Notes: a model not told the origin generated them from the sequence alone. Counted from the stretch's first letter, positions 23,059-32,498 are shown. The stretch is DNA of 64,000 nt from Nonomuraea jiangxiensis (GCF_900099965.1 NZ_FNDJ01000017.1:186001-250000), one strand, 5' to 3'. Numbers and translations: made by a program.

Positions 23059-25782
23059 TCAGGTGAGCGACGAGTACGCCACCACGCCCCGGCGCATCGC
23101 GTCCATGGCCTTGCCCGCCGTCTGCTTGATCTTGCTACCGGCCGGCGCGGCGTTCCCGAGCTGGCCCAGCAGGTCCATGAGCTGCTTGACCCAGCGGACG
23201 AAGTCACCGGCCGCCAGCTCGTTGCCGTTGATCCCCTCCATGAGCACGGCGTCCAGGCTGTGCCCCTTCGTCCAGCGGAACGCCGCCCAGGCGAACCCCA
23301 GATCCGGCTCCCTGATCGTGGACAGCCCGTGGTCGGACTCGATGCCCTCCAGCTCCCCCCACAGCCGCGTCATGGCCGTCAGCGCGTCCTGCGCCCGCCC
23401 GGCCGGGATCTTCGGCCGGCGCGTGTCGTCGGACGCCCGTGACTCGAACACCAGCGCCGACACGCACGCCGCCAGCTCGGCCGGGTCGAGCTCCTCCCAC
23501 AGCCCGCCCCGCAGGCACTCGGCGGTCAGCAGGTCGAGCTCGGTGTAGAGGCGGCCGAGCCGGCGGCCCTCGTCGGTGACCGTCTCGCCGTCCAGGTAGC
23601 CGAGCTGCTCCAGCACCGAGCAGATGCGGTCGAACGTGCGGGAGATGACGTGCGAGCGGCCCTCGACGCGGCGGCGCAGCCCCTCGGTCTCGCGCAGCAG
23701 CTTGTAGTAGCGCTCGGCCCAGCGGGCGTGGTCCTCCCGCTCGTCGCAGCCGTGGCACGGATGCTGGCGGATGCGCCGGCGCAGCTCGTTGACCTCCTCG
23801 TCCTCCACCGTGTGGTCGCGCGCCCTGGCCGGCTTGCCGAGGTCGCGGTCGCCCATCTTGGCCAGCAGCGTGGAGACGAGGTTGGCGCGTTCCTTGGGGG
23901 AGCGGCCGTTGAAGTTCTTCGGGATGCGCAGCTTCTCCAGCGGCTCGACCGGCACCGGGAAGTCGGCCGGGTCGAGCTTTTTGACCTGCTTGCCGATCGT
24001 CAGCACGAGCGGGCTGGGGCCCTGCCCGCGCGGGTTGCGGCCGGGGTCCAGCACGATCGCCAGGCCCGCCCGGCGCCCGCCGGGCACCCGGATCACGTCG
24101 CCCGGCTGCAGCGCCTCCAGCGACCGCACGGCGGCGGCCCGGCGCGCCGCCCCGCGCTGCTTGGCCAGCTCCGCCTCACGGTCGGACAGGCGGCGGCGCA
24201 GCGCCGCGTAGTCGGCGAAGTCTCCCAGGTGGCACGTCATGGCCTCCTGGTAGCCCTCCAGCGCCTCCTCGTGCTTGCGCAGCTGCTTGGCCAGCCCGAC
24301 CACCGCCCGGTCGGCCTGGAACTGCGCGAACGACTCCTCCAGCAGCGACCTGGCGCGTTCGCGGCCGAACTGGCCGACCAGGTTGACCGCCATGTTGTAG
24401 GAGGGCTGGAAGCTGGAACGCAGCGGGTAGGTGCGAGTGCCCGCCAGCCCCGCCACCGACAGCGGGTCCATGCCCGGCTGCCACAGCACCACGGCGTGGC
24501 CCTCGACGTCGATGCCGCGCCGCCCGGCCCGCCCGGTGAGCTGGGTGTATTCGCCGGGGGTCAGGTCGGCGTGGGTCTCGCCGTTCCACTTGTCGAGCTT
24601 TTCGATCACCACGCTGCGGGCCGGCATGTTGATGCCCAGGGCCAGCGTCTCCGTCGCGAACACGGCCTTGACCAGCCCGCGCGTGAACAGCTCCTCCACG
24701 ACCTCCTTGAAGGCCGGCAGCATGCCCGCGTGGTGGGCCGCCAGCCCGCGCTCAAGGCAGTCTCGCCACTCCAGGTAGCCCAGCACCGCCAGGTCCTCGT
24801 CGGGCAGGTGGGCGGTGCGCTCGTCGACGAGCTGCCTGATCTCGTGGCGCTCGCGGTCGGTGGTGAGGCGGATGCCGGCGTACAGGCACTGCTGCACGGC
24901 CGCGTCGCAGCCGGCGCGGGAGAAGATGAACGTGATCGCCGGCAGCAGCCCCTCGGCGTCGAGCTTCTCGATCACCTGCACCCGGTCCGCCGGCCGGGAA
25001 CGCTGCGGCCGGCCGTAGCCGCGCCGGCCCCGCCCGCTCATCAGCCGCTCGGCGTCGCGCGTCACCCGCATCAGCGTGGGGTTGATGCGCGGGGTCAGGT
25101 CGTCGGTCACGAAGATGTCGTAGATGCGGTTGCCGACCATCATGTGCTGCCACAGCGGCACCGGCCGGTGCTCGTCGACGATCACCGTGGTGTCGCCGCG
25201 CACGTCGCCCAGCCACTCGCCGAACTCCTCGGCGTTGCTCACGGTCGCCGACAGCGCCACCAGCCGCACCGACTCCGGCAGGTGGATGATCACTTCCTCC
25301 CACACCGCGCCCCGGAAGCGGTCGGCCAGGTAGTGGACCTCGTCCATGACGGCGAACCCGAGCCCGGCCAGCGTGGCCGAGCCGGCGTAGAGCATGTTGC
25401 GCAGCACCTCGGTGGTCATGACCACGATGGGGGCCTCGCCGTTGACGCTGTTGTCGCCGGTCAGCAGGCCGACCTTGGCGGTGCCGTAGCGCTTGACCAG
25501 ATCGTTGTACTTCTGGTTGGACAGCGCCTTGATGGGGGTGGTGTAGAAGCACTTGCGGCCCTGCTCCAGGGCGAGGTGCACGGCGAACTCGCCGACCACC
25601 GTCTTGCCCGATCCCGTGGGCGCCGCCACCAGCACACCGTCCCCGGCCTCCAGCGCGCGGCAGGCATCAAGCTGGAAGTCGTCCAGCGCGAAGTCGTAGT
25701 GACCTCGGAACGATCTCAGAGCGGCCCCGTCGTCTGCGTGCTTCTGGCGGAAGGCCGCATAGCGTTCCGCTGGCGTTGTCAT
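23059..25782 (-). CDS. helY: DEAD/DEAH-box helicase, HelY (Ski2-like)
   Basis: A 907-residue superfamily II helicase. Walker A APTGSGKT is at about 54-61, the DEVH box in VMDEVHYLADRF near 150, motif III SATVSN, and motif VI QLTGRAGRRGIDVEG; the long C-terminal region is the Ski2/Mtr4-type helical domain. It probably unwinds RNA or RNA-DNA in the cytoplasm. The Met at 25782 gives a Q-motif-like N-terminus (FALDDFQLDACRALEAGDGV); an open extension to 26475 is antisense-like overlap with the kinase gene and is rejected. Placement next to tat and paf genes matches HelY in mycobacteria and Streptomyces. Confidence 0.92.
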   Translation of the reverse strand: MTTPAERYAAFRQKHADDGAALRSFRGHYDFALDDFQLDACRALEAGDGVLVAAPTGSGKTVVGEFAVHLALEQGRKCFYTTPIKALSNQKYNDLVKRYGTAKVGLLTGDNSVNGEAPIVVMTTEVLRNMLYAGSATLAGLGFAVMDEVHYLADRFRGAVWEEVIIHLPESVRLVALSATVSNAEEFGEWLGDVRGDTTVIVDEHRPVPLWQHMMVGNRIYDIFVTDDLTPRINPTLMRVTRDAERLMSGRGRRGYGRPQRSRPADRVQVIEKLDAEGLLPAITFIFSRAGCDAAVQQCLYAGIRLTTDRERHEIRQLVDERTAHLPDEDLAVLGYLEWRDCLERGLAAHHAGMLPAFKEVVEELFTRGLVKAVFATETLALGINMPARSVVIEKLDKWNGETHADLTPGEYTQLTGRAGRRGIDVEGHAVVLWQPGMDPLSVAGLAGTRTYPLRSSFQPSYNMAVNLVGQFGRERARSLLEESFAQFQADRAVVGLAKQLRKHEEALEGYQEAMTCHLGDFADYAALRRRLSDREAELAKQRGAARRAAAVRSLEALQPGDVIRVPGGRRAGLAIVLDPGRNPRGQGPSPLVLTIGKQVKKLDPADFPVPVEPLEKLRIPKNFNGRSPKERANLVSTLLAKMGDRDLGKPARARDHTVEDEEVNELRRRIRQHPCHGCDEREDHARWAERYYKLLRETEGLRRRVEGRSHVISRTFDRICSVLEQLGYLDGETVTDEGRRLGRLYTELDLLTAECLRGGLWEELDPAELAACVSALVFESRASDDTRRPKIPAGRAQDALTAMTRLWGELEGIESDHGLSTIREPDLGFAWAAFRWTKGHSLDAVLMEGINGNELAAGDFVRWVKQLMDLLGQLGNAAPAGSKIKQTAGKAMDAMRRGVVAYSSLT

Positions 25783-25889
25783 ACCCGCCAGCCTACCGAA
25801 ATCGCCATTCCGGTCCGTCCCGGCCATTCCACCATCCGGACCACGTCGACTTCCGGACGCCTTTACGTTGTAGATCTCAGTTGTGGATC

Positions 25890-26783
25890 TCAGACGATGA
25901 CCCGCAACGCTCCCGGCATCACCTCGCAGTGCACCGGCGCCGGCCCCACCCGCTCGCCGTCGGCGTACGCCACCGCGTCCTGCGGGAGCGCCTCCAGGCG
26001 CACGCTGCGGACCCGCCGCACCGTCACGGCCCGGTGTCCCACGTGCCGCCCCCGGTAGACGCTCGGGAACACCCGCAGGAACTCGGCCTTGGACAGCGCG
26101 TCCAGCATCACCACGTCCAGCAGCCCGTCGTCCGGCCGCGCGTCCGGGCTCACCCGCATGCCCGCGCCGTACGAGCTGGTGTTGGCCACGGCCACCAGCA
26201 TGGCCTCCCGCTCGACCACCTCCGCGTCGTCGAGGGTGATCCGGAACGGGATGGGCCGGAAGGAGCGCAGCTCCTCCAGCGTGGCCACCAGGTAGCGGGC
26301 CATGCCCGGCGGCCAGGTGCGCCGGTTGGCGCGCTCGTTGACCCGCGAGTCGAACCCGCAGCACATCACCCCGGCGAACACCTCGTCGGCGCTCCCGGCC
26401 CGGATGCGGGCGGCGTCCACGGCGCGCGACCTCATGCGCAGCACGGTGCGGGCCGCCGCGAGGGGGTCCTTGCACGGCACGCCGAGCGCGCCGGCGATGT
26501 CGTTGCCGGTCCCGGCGGGGATGATGCCGAGCGGCACGTCGGTGCCGGCCACGGCCTGCACGGCCAGGTGCACCAGCCCGTCACCGCCGAAGGCCACCAG
26601 CGCGTCGGGGCGCTCGGACACGGCGGTGCAGGCACGTTCGAGGGCGTCGGCGGGATCGTCGCCGACGATCACCGACAGCTCGGCGCCTCCCGCGCGCAGC
26701 CGGCGCGCCACGGGTTCGAGCAGGCGCAGCGTACGGCCGCCACGGGCGGCGGGATTGACCAGCAGCACTAATTGAGGGGACAC
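25890..26783 (-). CDS. Diacylglycerol kinase family lipid kinase
   Basis: A 297-residue kinase of the DAGK/sphingosine-kinase fold that would phosphorylate diacylglycerol or a related lipid. The ATP-binding core has LLVNPAARGG, then GGDGLVH at about 65-71 and IIPAGTGNDIAGAL; the C-terminal beta-sandwich includes PDARPDDGLLDVVMLD. The GTG at 26783 lies 16 bp after tatC and is the last gene of the pafB-pafC-tatA-tatC string before helY. A function in membrane lipid recycling is likely; the substrate is inferred. Confidence 0.9.
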   Translation of the reverse strand: MSPQLVLLVNPAARGGRTLRLLEPVARRLRAGGAELSVIVGDDPADALERACTAVSERPDALVAFGGDGLVHLAVQAVAGTDVPLGIIPAGTGNDIAGALGVPCKDPLAAARTVLRMRSRAVDAARIRAGSADEVFAGVMCCGFDSRVNERANRRTWPPGMARYLVATLEELRSFRPIPFRITLDDAEVVEREAMLVAVANTSSYGAGMRVSPDARPDDGLLDVVMLDALSKAEFLRVFPSVYRGRHVGHRAVTVRRVRSVRLEALPQDAVAYADGERVGPAPVHCEVMPGALRVIV

Positions 26784-26799
26784 GCCCGGAACTTATCGC

Positions 26800-27711
26800 C
26801 TAACGGCTGGAACCGGAATCCTCCCCGGGGCGTTCGGGAGCGGAGTCGTCCAGCGGCGTGGCCGCCTCGGGCAGCGGCGGTTCCTCGGCCAGCGGCGAGG
26901 CCTCGTCATCGGACAGATGCGAGAAGTCCTCCGCGGCGGGCATGCGCCTCTCGCGCAGGAACATGAACAGCTCGGCCACGAAGTAGAGCAGGATCATCGG
27001 CATGGCCAGGGCCAGCATCGTCAGCGGATCGCCGCCGGGCGTGATGACCGCGCCGAAGACGAACATGACGAACACGACCGTACGGCGGTGCTTCTTCACC
27101 GTGGCGTGCGGCAGGACGCCGATGATGTTCAGGAACACCAGCAGCAACGGCAGCTCGAACGAGACGCCGAAGATGACGAGCATGATCAGCACATAGTTGA
27201 GATACTCGTCGATCTGGATGATGGCCACGGTGTCGCTCGGCGCGAACCCCAGCAGGATCGCCAGACTGGTGTCCATGATGAAGTAGGCCAGCCCGGCGCC
27301 GAACAGGAAGAGCGGGACCGCCAGCCCGAGAAAGACGAAAGAGTAGCGCTTCTCGGTGCGGTAAAGGGCGGGCGTGACGAACGCGAAGATCTGGTACAGC
27401 CAGACAGGTGAGGAGACCACCACCCCGACCAGCGCCGAGACCTTCAGCGTCAGGAAGAACGACTGGAAGATGCCGCCGTAGGTGAGCGTGCACTCCCCCA
27501 CGCGCAGCTGCTGGGCCTGCGGCGTCTCGCAGAACGGCTCCTTGAGGAAGGCCCACACCGGATCGAAGACGATCCAGCCGATGATGATGCCCACCACCAC
27601 GGCCAGCACCGCGACGAGCAGCCGGTTGCGCAGCTCACGCAGGTGCTCCATGAGGGGCATCCGACCTTCGGGGTCAGGTGCGGGTTTGCTCGACCGTTTC
27701 AGCAGCGCCAT
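26800..27711 (-). CDS. tatC: Sec-independent protein translocase TatC
   Basis: A 303-residue six-helix membrane protein. The N-terminal MPLMEHLRELRNRLL is the conserved signal-peptide binding region of TatC, and the protein has the family spacing of periplasmic loops with a Glu-rich cytoplasmic end. TatC recognises twin-arginine signals and works with TatA for export of folded proteins. The C-terminal tail is acidic and Pro-rich. ATG 27711 lies 34 bp from tatA; the pair belongs with pafB, pafC and the small membrane gene. Confidence 0.94.
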   Translation of the reverse strand: MALLKRSSKPAPDPEGRMPLMEHLRELRNRLLVAVLAVVVGIIIGWIVFDPVWAFLKEPFCETPQAQQLRVGECTLTYGGIFQSFFLTLKVSALVGVVVSSPVWLYQIFAFVTPALYRTEKRYSFVFLGLAVPLFLFGAGLAYFIMDTSLAILLGFAPSDTVAIIQIDEYLNYVLIMLVIFGVSFELPLLLVFLNIIGVLPHATVKKHRRTVVFVMFVFGAVITPGGDPLTMLALAMPMILLYFVAELFMFLRERRMPAAEDFSHLSDDEASPLAEEPPLPEAATPLDDSAPERPGEDSGSSR

Positions 27712-27745
27712 CTACGCGGTCCAGGTGAGGAGGAGGGACGGGGGG

Positions 27746-28102
27746 TCAGACGCGCTTGTCGGCCTGGGAGGCGGCGCTGGCGCGCAGCCTGGCGGCCTGC
27801 TCCTCAAGCTGGCGGGCCTGCTCCTCGACCGACGGCGCGGGGGCCGGAGCCGGGGCCGGAGCGGACTGGATCTGCTGCGGCTGCACGGGCTGCGGCTGCG
27901 GCTGGGCCGGAGCCTGCGCCTGGGTCTGGACCGTGTGCGTGGGGTGGTCGTCGTCCTCCTCGCGGAGCTTGGCGGTCTCCGACTTGAAGATGCGCAGCGA
28001 CCTGCCGACGCCCCGAGCCATCTCGGGCAGCTTCTTCGCACCGAACAGCAGAACGAGCACCAGCGCGATGATCAGAAGTTCCGGAACTCCGAGTTGCGAC
28101 AT
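27746..28102 (-). CDS. tatA: Sec-independent translocase TatA
   Basis: A 118-residue TatA. It has the single N-terminal helix (LGVPELLIIALVLVLLFG), the hinge FGAKKLPEMARGVG and an amphipathic helix through LRIFKSETAKLREE, followed by a long low-complexity tail rich in Gln, Pro and Ala. It forms the translocation pore with TatC. Start ATG 28102 gives the standard short N-terminus. It lies between a small membrane gene and tatC, an arrangement also seen in mycobacteria. Confidence 0.93.
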   Translation of the reverse strand: MSQLGVPELLIIALVLVLLFGAKKLPEMARGVGRSLRIFKSETAKLREEDDDHPTHTVQTQAQAPAQPQPQPVQPQQIQSAPAPAPAPAPSVEEQARQLEEQAARLRASAASQADKRV

Positions 28103-28132
28103 GAAACGCCCTTTTCTAGCGAGTGCCTCTTT

Positions 28133-28333
28133 TCAGCCACGATCGTACGCTGCCGGGGACGCGGACTCATCCCCCTGGCCCGCCAATCTGGCACGCCGCG
28201 GCTGAAGTTGCTCATTCGCCTCGGCGATTTCACTTCTCAGACTACGTGCGGCCACCACCAGTCGCGCACCCGCCACCCCCAGTACGACCAGCCCGGCCAC
28301 GCCCATCGCCGCGCTCAGGTATATCCACGTCAT
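28133..28333 (-). CDS. Small hypothetical membrane protein between pafC and tatA
   Basis: A 66-residue protein with one N-terminal transmembrane helix (AAMGVAGLVVLGVAGARLVV) and a charged, helical cytoplasmic tail. The ATG at 28333 overlaps the pafC stop by 4 bp and the gene lies 30 bp before tatA, so it is part of the paf-tat operon. No family is recognised. Confidence 0.7.
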   Translation of the reverse strand: MTWIYLSAAMGVAGLVVLGVAGARLVVAARSLRSEIAEANEQLQPRRARLAGQGDESASPAAYDRG

Positions 28334-29301
28334 GACTGGTGAGCGTAGCGGGCCAGGGCGCGCTCGGCCTCCTGGCGGACGGTCTCGGCCATCTCCGGCG
28401 GCGAGACGACCCGGCCGGTGTCGCCCAGGCGCAGCGCCAGCTTGAGGATCCAGTCCTCGTCACGGGCCCGCAGCGTCACCCGCAGCCGGCCCTCGCCGAG
28501 CTCGGTCACCTCCTCGCACGGGTAGTACTCGGCCACCCACCGGCCGGCGGCGCTGACCTCCAGCTCCACCAGCTCGTCGGTCGGCGAGGGCCGGAAGACG
28601 CCCCGGGTGACGTCGATCGGCTCGGCCTCGGCGGGCGGGTCGGCGGGCACGTCCAGCACGTCCACGCCGAGCACCCGGTCCAGCCGGAACAGCCGCATCG
28701 CCTCGGCGCGGTAGCACCAGCCCTCCAGGTAGGCGCGGCCGTCGACGACCACGACCCGCATCGGGTCCACCTCGCGCGGCGTCACCTCGTCACGGCCGGG
28801 CACGTAGTAGCGCAGCGACAGCCGGCGGCCCCTGGTCAGCCCCTCGCGCACCCGGGGCAGCGCGTCGGGGGCGGCGTCCACGTCGACCGCGACCTGGCTG
28901 CTGACGGTCGCGGCGCCCTCCCCCGCGGCCCGCTCCAGCTTGGCCATCACCCGCGGCAGGGCGTCGCTCGCGCCCTCCCCCGCCGCCAGCTCCGGGGTGG
29001 CGGACAGGACGCGCAGCGCGACCAGCAGGGCGCTGGCCTCGTCGATGCCGAGCCGCAGCGGCCTGGCGATGGTGTCGGCGTTGTCGATGAGGATCTCGCC
29101 ACCGTCCCAGGACACGTCGATGAGGTCGCCGGGGGTGTGCCCGGGCAGCCCGCACATCCACACCAGCTGCAGGTCGTCGATGAGCTGCTTCTCGCTCAGC
29201 CCGAACACCGCGGCCACCTCGTCGACCTGCGCCCCCGGATGGGACATCAGGTACGGCACCAGTGCCAGCAACCTGGGCAGCCGGTCAGCCGACCCACTCA
29301 T
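28330..29301 (-). CDS. pafC: PafC, WYL-domain regulator
   Basis: A 323-residue member of the PafB/PafC family. It contains an N-terminal winged helix-turn-helix (LPRLLALVPYLMSHPGAQV then VAAVFGLSEKQLIDDLQLV) and a C-terminal WYL domain (GRAYLEGWCYRAEAMRLFRLDRV). In mycobacteria PafB and PafC act together to activate DNA-damage genes, and the WYL domain is thought to bind a nucleic-acid ligand. The ATG at 29301 overlaps the pafB stop by 4 bp, consistent with a heteromeric product; an open extension to 30072 runs across pafB and is not used. Confidence 0.92.
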   Translation of the reverse strand: MSGSADRLPRLLALVPYLMSHPGAQVDEVAAVFGLSEKQLIDDLQLVWMCGLPGHTPGDLIDVSWDGGEILIDNADTIARPLRLGIDEASALLVALRVLSATPELAAGEGASDALPRVMAKLERAAGEGAATVSSQVAVDVDAAPDALPRVREGLTRGRRLSLRYYVPGRDEVTPREVDPMRVVVVDGRAYLEGWCYRAEAMRLFRLDRVLGVDVLDVPADPPAEAEPIDVTRGVFRPSPTDELVELEVSAAGRWVAEYYPCEEVTELGEGRLRVTLRARDEDWILKLALRLGDTGRVVSPPEMAETVRQEAERALARYAHQS

Positions 29302-30272
29302 GCGATCGCCCCCTTCAGTCTGCGGATGACGGCCTCGCGGGCGTCCGGCGGCTCGACCACCTCGACGTCGGCGCCGAGGCTGGCCATCCAGCCGGCGAGG
29401 CGCTCGGGATCGGTGAAGGCCAGCTCGGCCTCGTCCCACCCGTCGGTGCCCGGGTGCACGGCCCTGGCCAGCCGGCGCAGCCCCTCGCACGCCCCCTGGC
29501 GTACGCGGACCACGGCAACGCGCTCGTCGGCCGGCTCGTCCGGGAAGCCGACCATGGCCCGCAGGTCGAGCCCCTCCGGCACCTCGACCGCGCCCGCCTT
29601 GCCGACGGCGGTGACCTGCCCGGTGATGCGGCTGACCCGGAAGGCGCGCGGCGCCTCCCGGTCGCGGTCGTAGCCCGCCAGATACCAGCGGCCGCGGCGG
29701 CTGACCACGCCCCACGGCTCGACGGTGCGGCTGCGCACGCTCTCGCTGCCGGCGCCGCGGTAGTCGAAGCGCACCACCCGCCGGTCGCGCACGGCGTTCC
29801 ACAGCGCGGGGAAGGCCGGGTCGCGGGTGTCGACGCGCAGCTCCAGCGCGCCCCCGCCGATGGAGGCGCCGATGGACCCGCCGACCGGCTGGTCGGTGGC
29901 CACGCCGCCGGCCCGCAGCTTCAGCAGCGCCCCCGAGGCGGCCTCGGCCAGGCTGGCGCGCTGCCACACCTGGGCGGCCAGCCCCAGCACGGCTGCCTCG
30001 TCGGGCTCCAGGGTGATCTCCGGCAGCTCGTACGACTCCCGCTCGATCCGGTAGCCCGGCTCGTCCTCCCACGGGTCGCGCACCACGTCGATGGGGATGC
30101 CGATCTCACGCAACTCGTTCTTGTCCCGCTCGAACATGCGCTGGAACGCCTCGTCGCCGTCCCGGTCGTAGCCCGGCACGGCCTGGCGGATCTGCTCGGC
30201 CGACAGCGGGCGCCCGGTGGCGAGCAGGCAGATCACCAGATTGAGCAACCGTTCAGTCTTCCGGCGCGACAT
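29298..30272 (-). CDS. pafB: PafB, WYL-domain regulator
   Basis: A 324-residue paralogue of PafC. The N-terminal HTH (KTERLLNLVICLLATGRPLSA) and WYL core (RGRWYLAGYDRDREAPRAFRVSRI) are clear, and the C-terminal WCX region ends in DAREAVIRRLKG. It is likely the partner of PafC in a DNA-damage transcriptional activator. ATG 30272 follows AAGGAGG at about 9 bp; GTG 30281 would sit almost on the same site. First gene of the pafB-pafC-small membrane-tatA-tatC unit. Confidence 0.92.
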   Translation of the reverse strand: MSRRKTERLLNLVICLLATGRPLSAEQIRQAVPGYDRDGDEAFQRMFERDKNELREIGIPIDVVRDPWEDEPGYRIERESYELPEITLEPDEAAVLGLAAQVWQRASLAEAASGALLKLRAGGVATDQPVGGSIGASIGGGALELRVDTRDPAFPALWNAVRDRRVVRFDYRGAGSESVRSRTVEPWGVVSRRGRWYLAGYDRDREAPRAFRVSRITGQVTAVGKAGAVEVPEGLDLRAMVGFPDEPADERVAVVRVRQGACEGLRRLARAVHPGTDGWDEAELAFTDPERLAGWMASLGADVEVVEPPDAREAVIRRLKGAIA

Positions 30273-30310
30273 CTGCCTCACTCCTCCTTCATCGACGCTA
30301 CCCTGCCCCC

Positions 30311-31390
30311 GTGATCAGATGGCGCAAGGGCGAAGTTCTCCGGATCCGACGCGAGTGGCCGGGAGCGGTCGAGCTGGACGTCACCGTCCCCGAGGGGGAG
30401 TGCCGGGCACTGGCGTATCCGCCACTGGTGGGCCGCCCGGAACCCGGCGATGAAGTGCTGCTCAACACGACCGCGCTCGCGATGGGTCTCGGTACGGGAG
30501 GTTACGCCATGGTGGTGGCCGTCCCGAACCGTTTGCCGCAAGATCCGGCCGGCCCCGGCCACCTCGTCAAGGCCAGGTACACGCCGCTGCAGGCCACGGT
30601 GCTCGGCGCGGACGAGCAGGACTCCCCGCACCACGACGTGTTGCGCGAGGCCGACTCCCTGGACGGCATGCCGGTGGTGGTGGCGGATCTGCACTCGGCG
30701 CTGCCGCCGATCCTGTGCGGCCTGTACGCCGCCCGGCCCCTCGGGACGCCGGGTACCCGGGTGGCGTACGTGATGCAGGACGGAGGCGCGCTGCCCGCCT
30801 GGTTCTCGATGGCGGCCGCCCGGCTGCGCGAGATCGGCTGGCTGGCGGGCGTGGTGACGGTGGGCCAGTCGTTCGGCGGCGACGTCGAGGCGGTCACCGT
30901 CCACACCGGCCTGCTGGCGGCCAGGCACGTGCTGGAGGCCGACGTGGCGATCGTCGCGCAGGGCCCGGGCAACCTGGGCACCGGCACCCGGTGGGGCTTC
31001 TCGGGGGTGTCGGCCGGCGAGGCGGTGAACGCGGCCGGCGTGCTGCGCGGGCGGCCGGTGGCGGCCCTGCGGGTCAGCGAGGGCGACCGGCGCGAGCGCC
31101 ACTACGGGGTCTCGCACCACTCGCTGACCGCCTACGGCCGGGTCGCGCTCACCCCGGCGGACGTGCCGGTGCCGGTGCTGCCGGGCGAGTTCGGCGTGCG
31201 GGTCAAGGACCAGGCCGAGCTGCTGGCCGTCCGGCACCGGCTGGTCCCCGTCCCGGTGGAGGGCCTGCACGAGGCGCTGCGGGAGTCGCCCGTCCGGCTC
31301 TCGACGATGGGCAGGGGGCTGGAGGAGGACCTGCCCTACTTCCTGGCCTCGGCGGCGGCGGGCCGGCTGGCCGCCTCGCTGCTGTCGTAG
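30311..31390 (+). CDS. DUF3866-family protein
   Basis: A 359-residue protein matching the DUF3866 family seen next to pafBC in other actinomycetes. It is soluble, without a signal peptide. Conserved-looking segments are YTPLQATVLGADEQDSPHH, ADLHSALPPILCG, YVMQDGGALPAWFS and GPGNLGTGTRWGFSG. The GTG at 30311 is divergent from pafB with 38 bp between start codons, so the promoters overlap. The 3' end overlaps the convergent DUF3291 gene by 55 bp. The activity is unknown. Confidence 0.8.
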   Translation: MIRWRKGEVLRIRREWPGAVELDVTVPEGECRALAYPPLVGRPEPGDEVLLNTTALAMGLGTGGYAMVVAVPNRLPQDPAGPGHLVKARYTPLQATVLGADEQDSPHHDVLREADSLDGMPVVVADLHSALPPILCGLYAARPLGTPGTRVAYVMQDGGALPAWFSMAAARLREIGWLAGVVTVGQSFGGDVEAVTVHTGLLAARHVLEADVAIVAQGPGNLGTGTRWGFSGVSAGEAVNAAGVLRGRPVAALRVSEGDRRERHYGVSHHSLTAYGRVALTPADVPVPVLPGEFGVRVKDQAELLAVRHRLVPVPVEGLHEALRESPVRLSTMGRGLEEDLPYFLASAAAGRLAASLLS

Positions 31391-31815
31391 GAGTCCTTGA
31401 ACGTGAACGCCTCGGGGCTCGGCCCCTGCGTCCTGAGGCGTTCGAGTCGCTCCATCCCCTCCGCCAGCGAGGGGATGTGGCCCTCGGGGATCCACCACAT
31501 CACCATGTACGGCTCCGCCATGCGCAGGAACCACTCCCTGCGCCGCCTCAGCGAGGCCAGGTGGCCGCTGCGGTAGACGTAGTTCCAGAGCGACTCCAGC
31601 GACTCCCACACCGAGAAGTTGAGCAGCAGGTGGTCGCCGTAGTCGTGCACGACGGTGGCGGTGGGGTCGGTCTCGCTCTCCTTGAGCCGCCACACGAACC
31701 CGGGCGCCGCGTCGGCGATGGCGTTGACGGGTTCGAGGTCGGCGACGAAATCGGCGAGTTCGGGGCTGTCGATGGGCGCGCGCAGGTGGGCGATGTTGAG
31801 CTCGGCGAGGTGCAT
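31336..31815 (-). CDS. DUF3291-family protein
   Basis: A 159-residue protein of the DUF3291 type: LAELNIAHLRAPIDSPELADFV, then the signature FVWRLKESETDPTATVV and the SVWESLESLWNYVYRSGH segment. The fold resembles an antibiotic-biosynthesis monooxygenase-like ferredoxin fold. The function is not known. It follows the Cys-rich HTH gene by 16 bp on the same strand and may be controlled by it. Confidence 0.82.
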   Translation of the reverse strand: MHLAELNIAHLRAPIDSPELADFVADLEPVNAIADAAPGFVWRLKESETDPTATVVHDYGDHLLLNFSVWESLESLWNYVYRSGHLASLRRRREWFLRMAEPYMVMWWIPEGHIPSLAEGMERLERLRTQGPSPEAFTFKDSYDSSEAASRPAAAEARK

Positions 31816-31831
31816 GGGGCTCAGCTCACCA

Positions 31832-32488
31832 TCACTCCCCTTCTATGTCAATATCCGTTTGTTTTAGAGTGACGCAGCACTCCCCTGGCCGCGGGTCCAG
31901 CGTGGCCCTGGCAGGGTCCTCGCCGAGCCCTTCGAGCAGCCCCTGGCACAGCGCCAGGTTCACGGAGCACACGAGCAGCGGCTGCTCCTCGGCCAGCACG
32001 TGGAACGGGCAGTTGCGCAGCCGCAGCACCCCGCCCTCGGCGTAGGGCTCGTAGCCGCGGGCGTCCAGCACCCGCTCGACCGGCTCGCCCGCGTGCCCGG
32101 CCGCCATCCCGGCGCCCGCGGCCCGCGCCGCCCGCTCGGCCCGCTCCTCGGCGCCCAGTTCGGCCACCACGTCGGCCAGCACGGAGGCGAGCGTGGTGTA
32201 GTCGCGCGGCGGCAGGCTCACCGACCGCTCCCCCTGGGCCCTGCGGTAGACCTTGGCGGGCCGGCCGCTGCCCGGGCCCTTCCTGTCCTGCGGCCGGAAG
32301 CCGCTCTCCAGCAGGCCGGCCTCGACCAGCTTGTCCAGGTGGTGCCCGGCGAGCGTCCTGGACACGCCCGCCGCCTCGGCCGCCTCGCCCCTGCCCACGT
32401 CGCCGCCGCCGGCCACGACGACGGCATACAGGCTGCGGCGGACGGGGTCGTGCAGCAGGGCCAGCGCCTCCAGGTCGTCACTCCTCAC
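31832..32488 (-). CDS. HTH transcriptional regulator with C-terminal cysteine cluster
   Basis: A 218-residue ArsR-like winged-helix protein (VRRSLYAVVVAGG, AEAAGVSRTLAGHHLDKLVEAGLL). The C-terminal part has spaced Cys/His residues: NCPFH, VCSVN, LCQGLL and ECCVTL. The pattern resembles SufR-type or other iron-sulfur/metal-sensing regulators, but which metal or cluster is bound cannot be read. The GTG/ATG at 32488 starts the protein at the family position. It may regulate the DUF3291 gene that follows. Confidence 0.82.
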   Translation of the reverse strand: MRSDDLEALALLHDPVRRSLYAVVVAGGGDVGRGEAAEAAGVSRTLAGHHLDKLVEAGLLESGFRPQDRKGPGSGRPAKVYRRAQGERSVSLPPRDYTTLASVLADVVAELGAEERAERAARAAGAGMAAGHAGEPVERVLDARGYEPYAEGGVLRLRNCPFHVLAEEQPLLVCSVNLALCQGLLEGLGEDPARATLDPRPGECCVTLKQTDIDIEGE

Positions 32489-32498
32489 AGCGGCGAGT

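Noticed and set aside
25783..26475. N-terminal extension of helY by about 230 codons
   Set aside because: It runs antisense-like over the diacylglycerol kinase gene, is Arg/Gly/Ala-rich and has no domain; the family start at 25782 fits.
29302..30072. N-terminal extension of pafC
   Set aside because: It lies entirely across pafB on the same strand in another frame; the ATGA overlap at 29298-29301 is the real junction.
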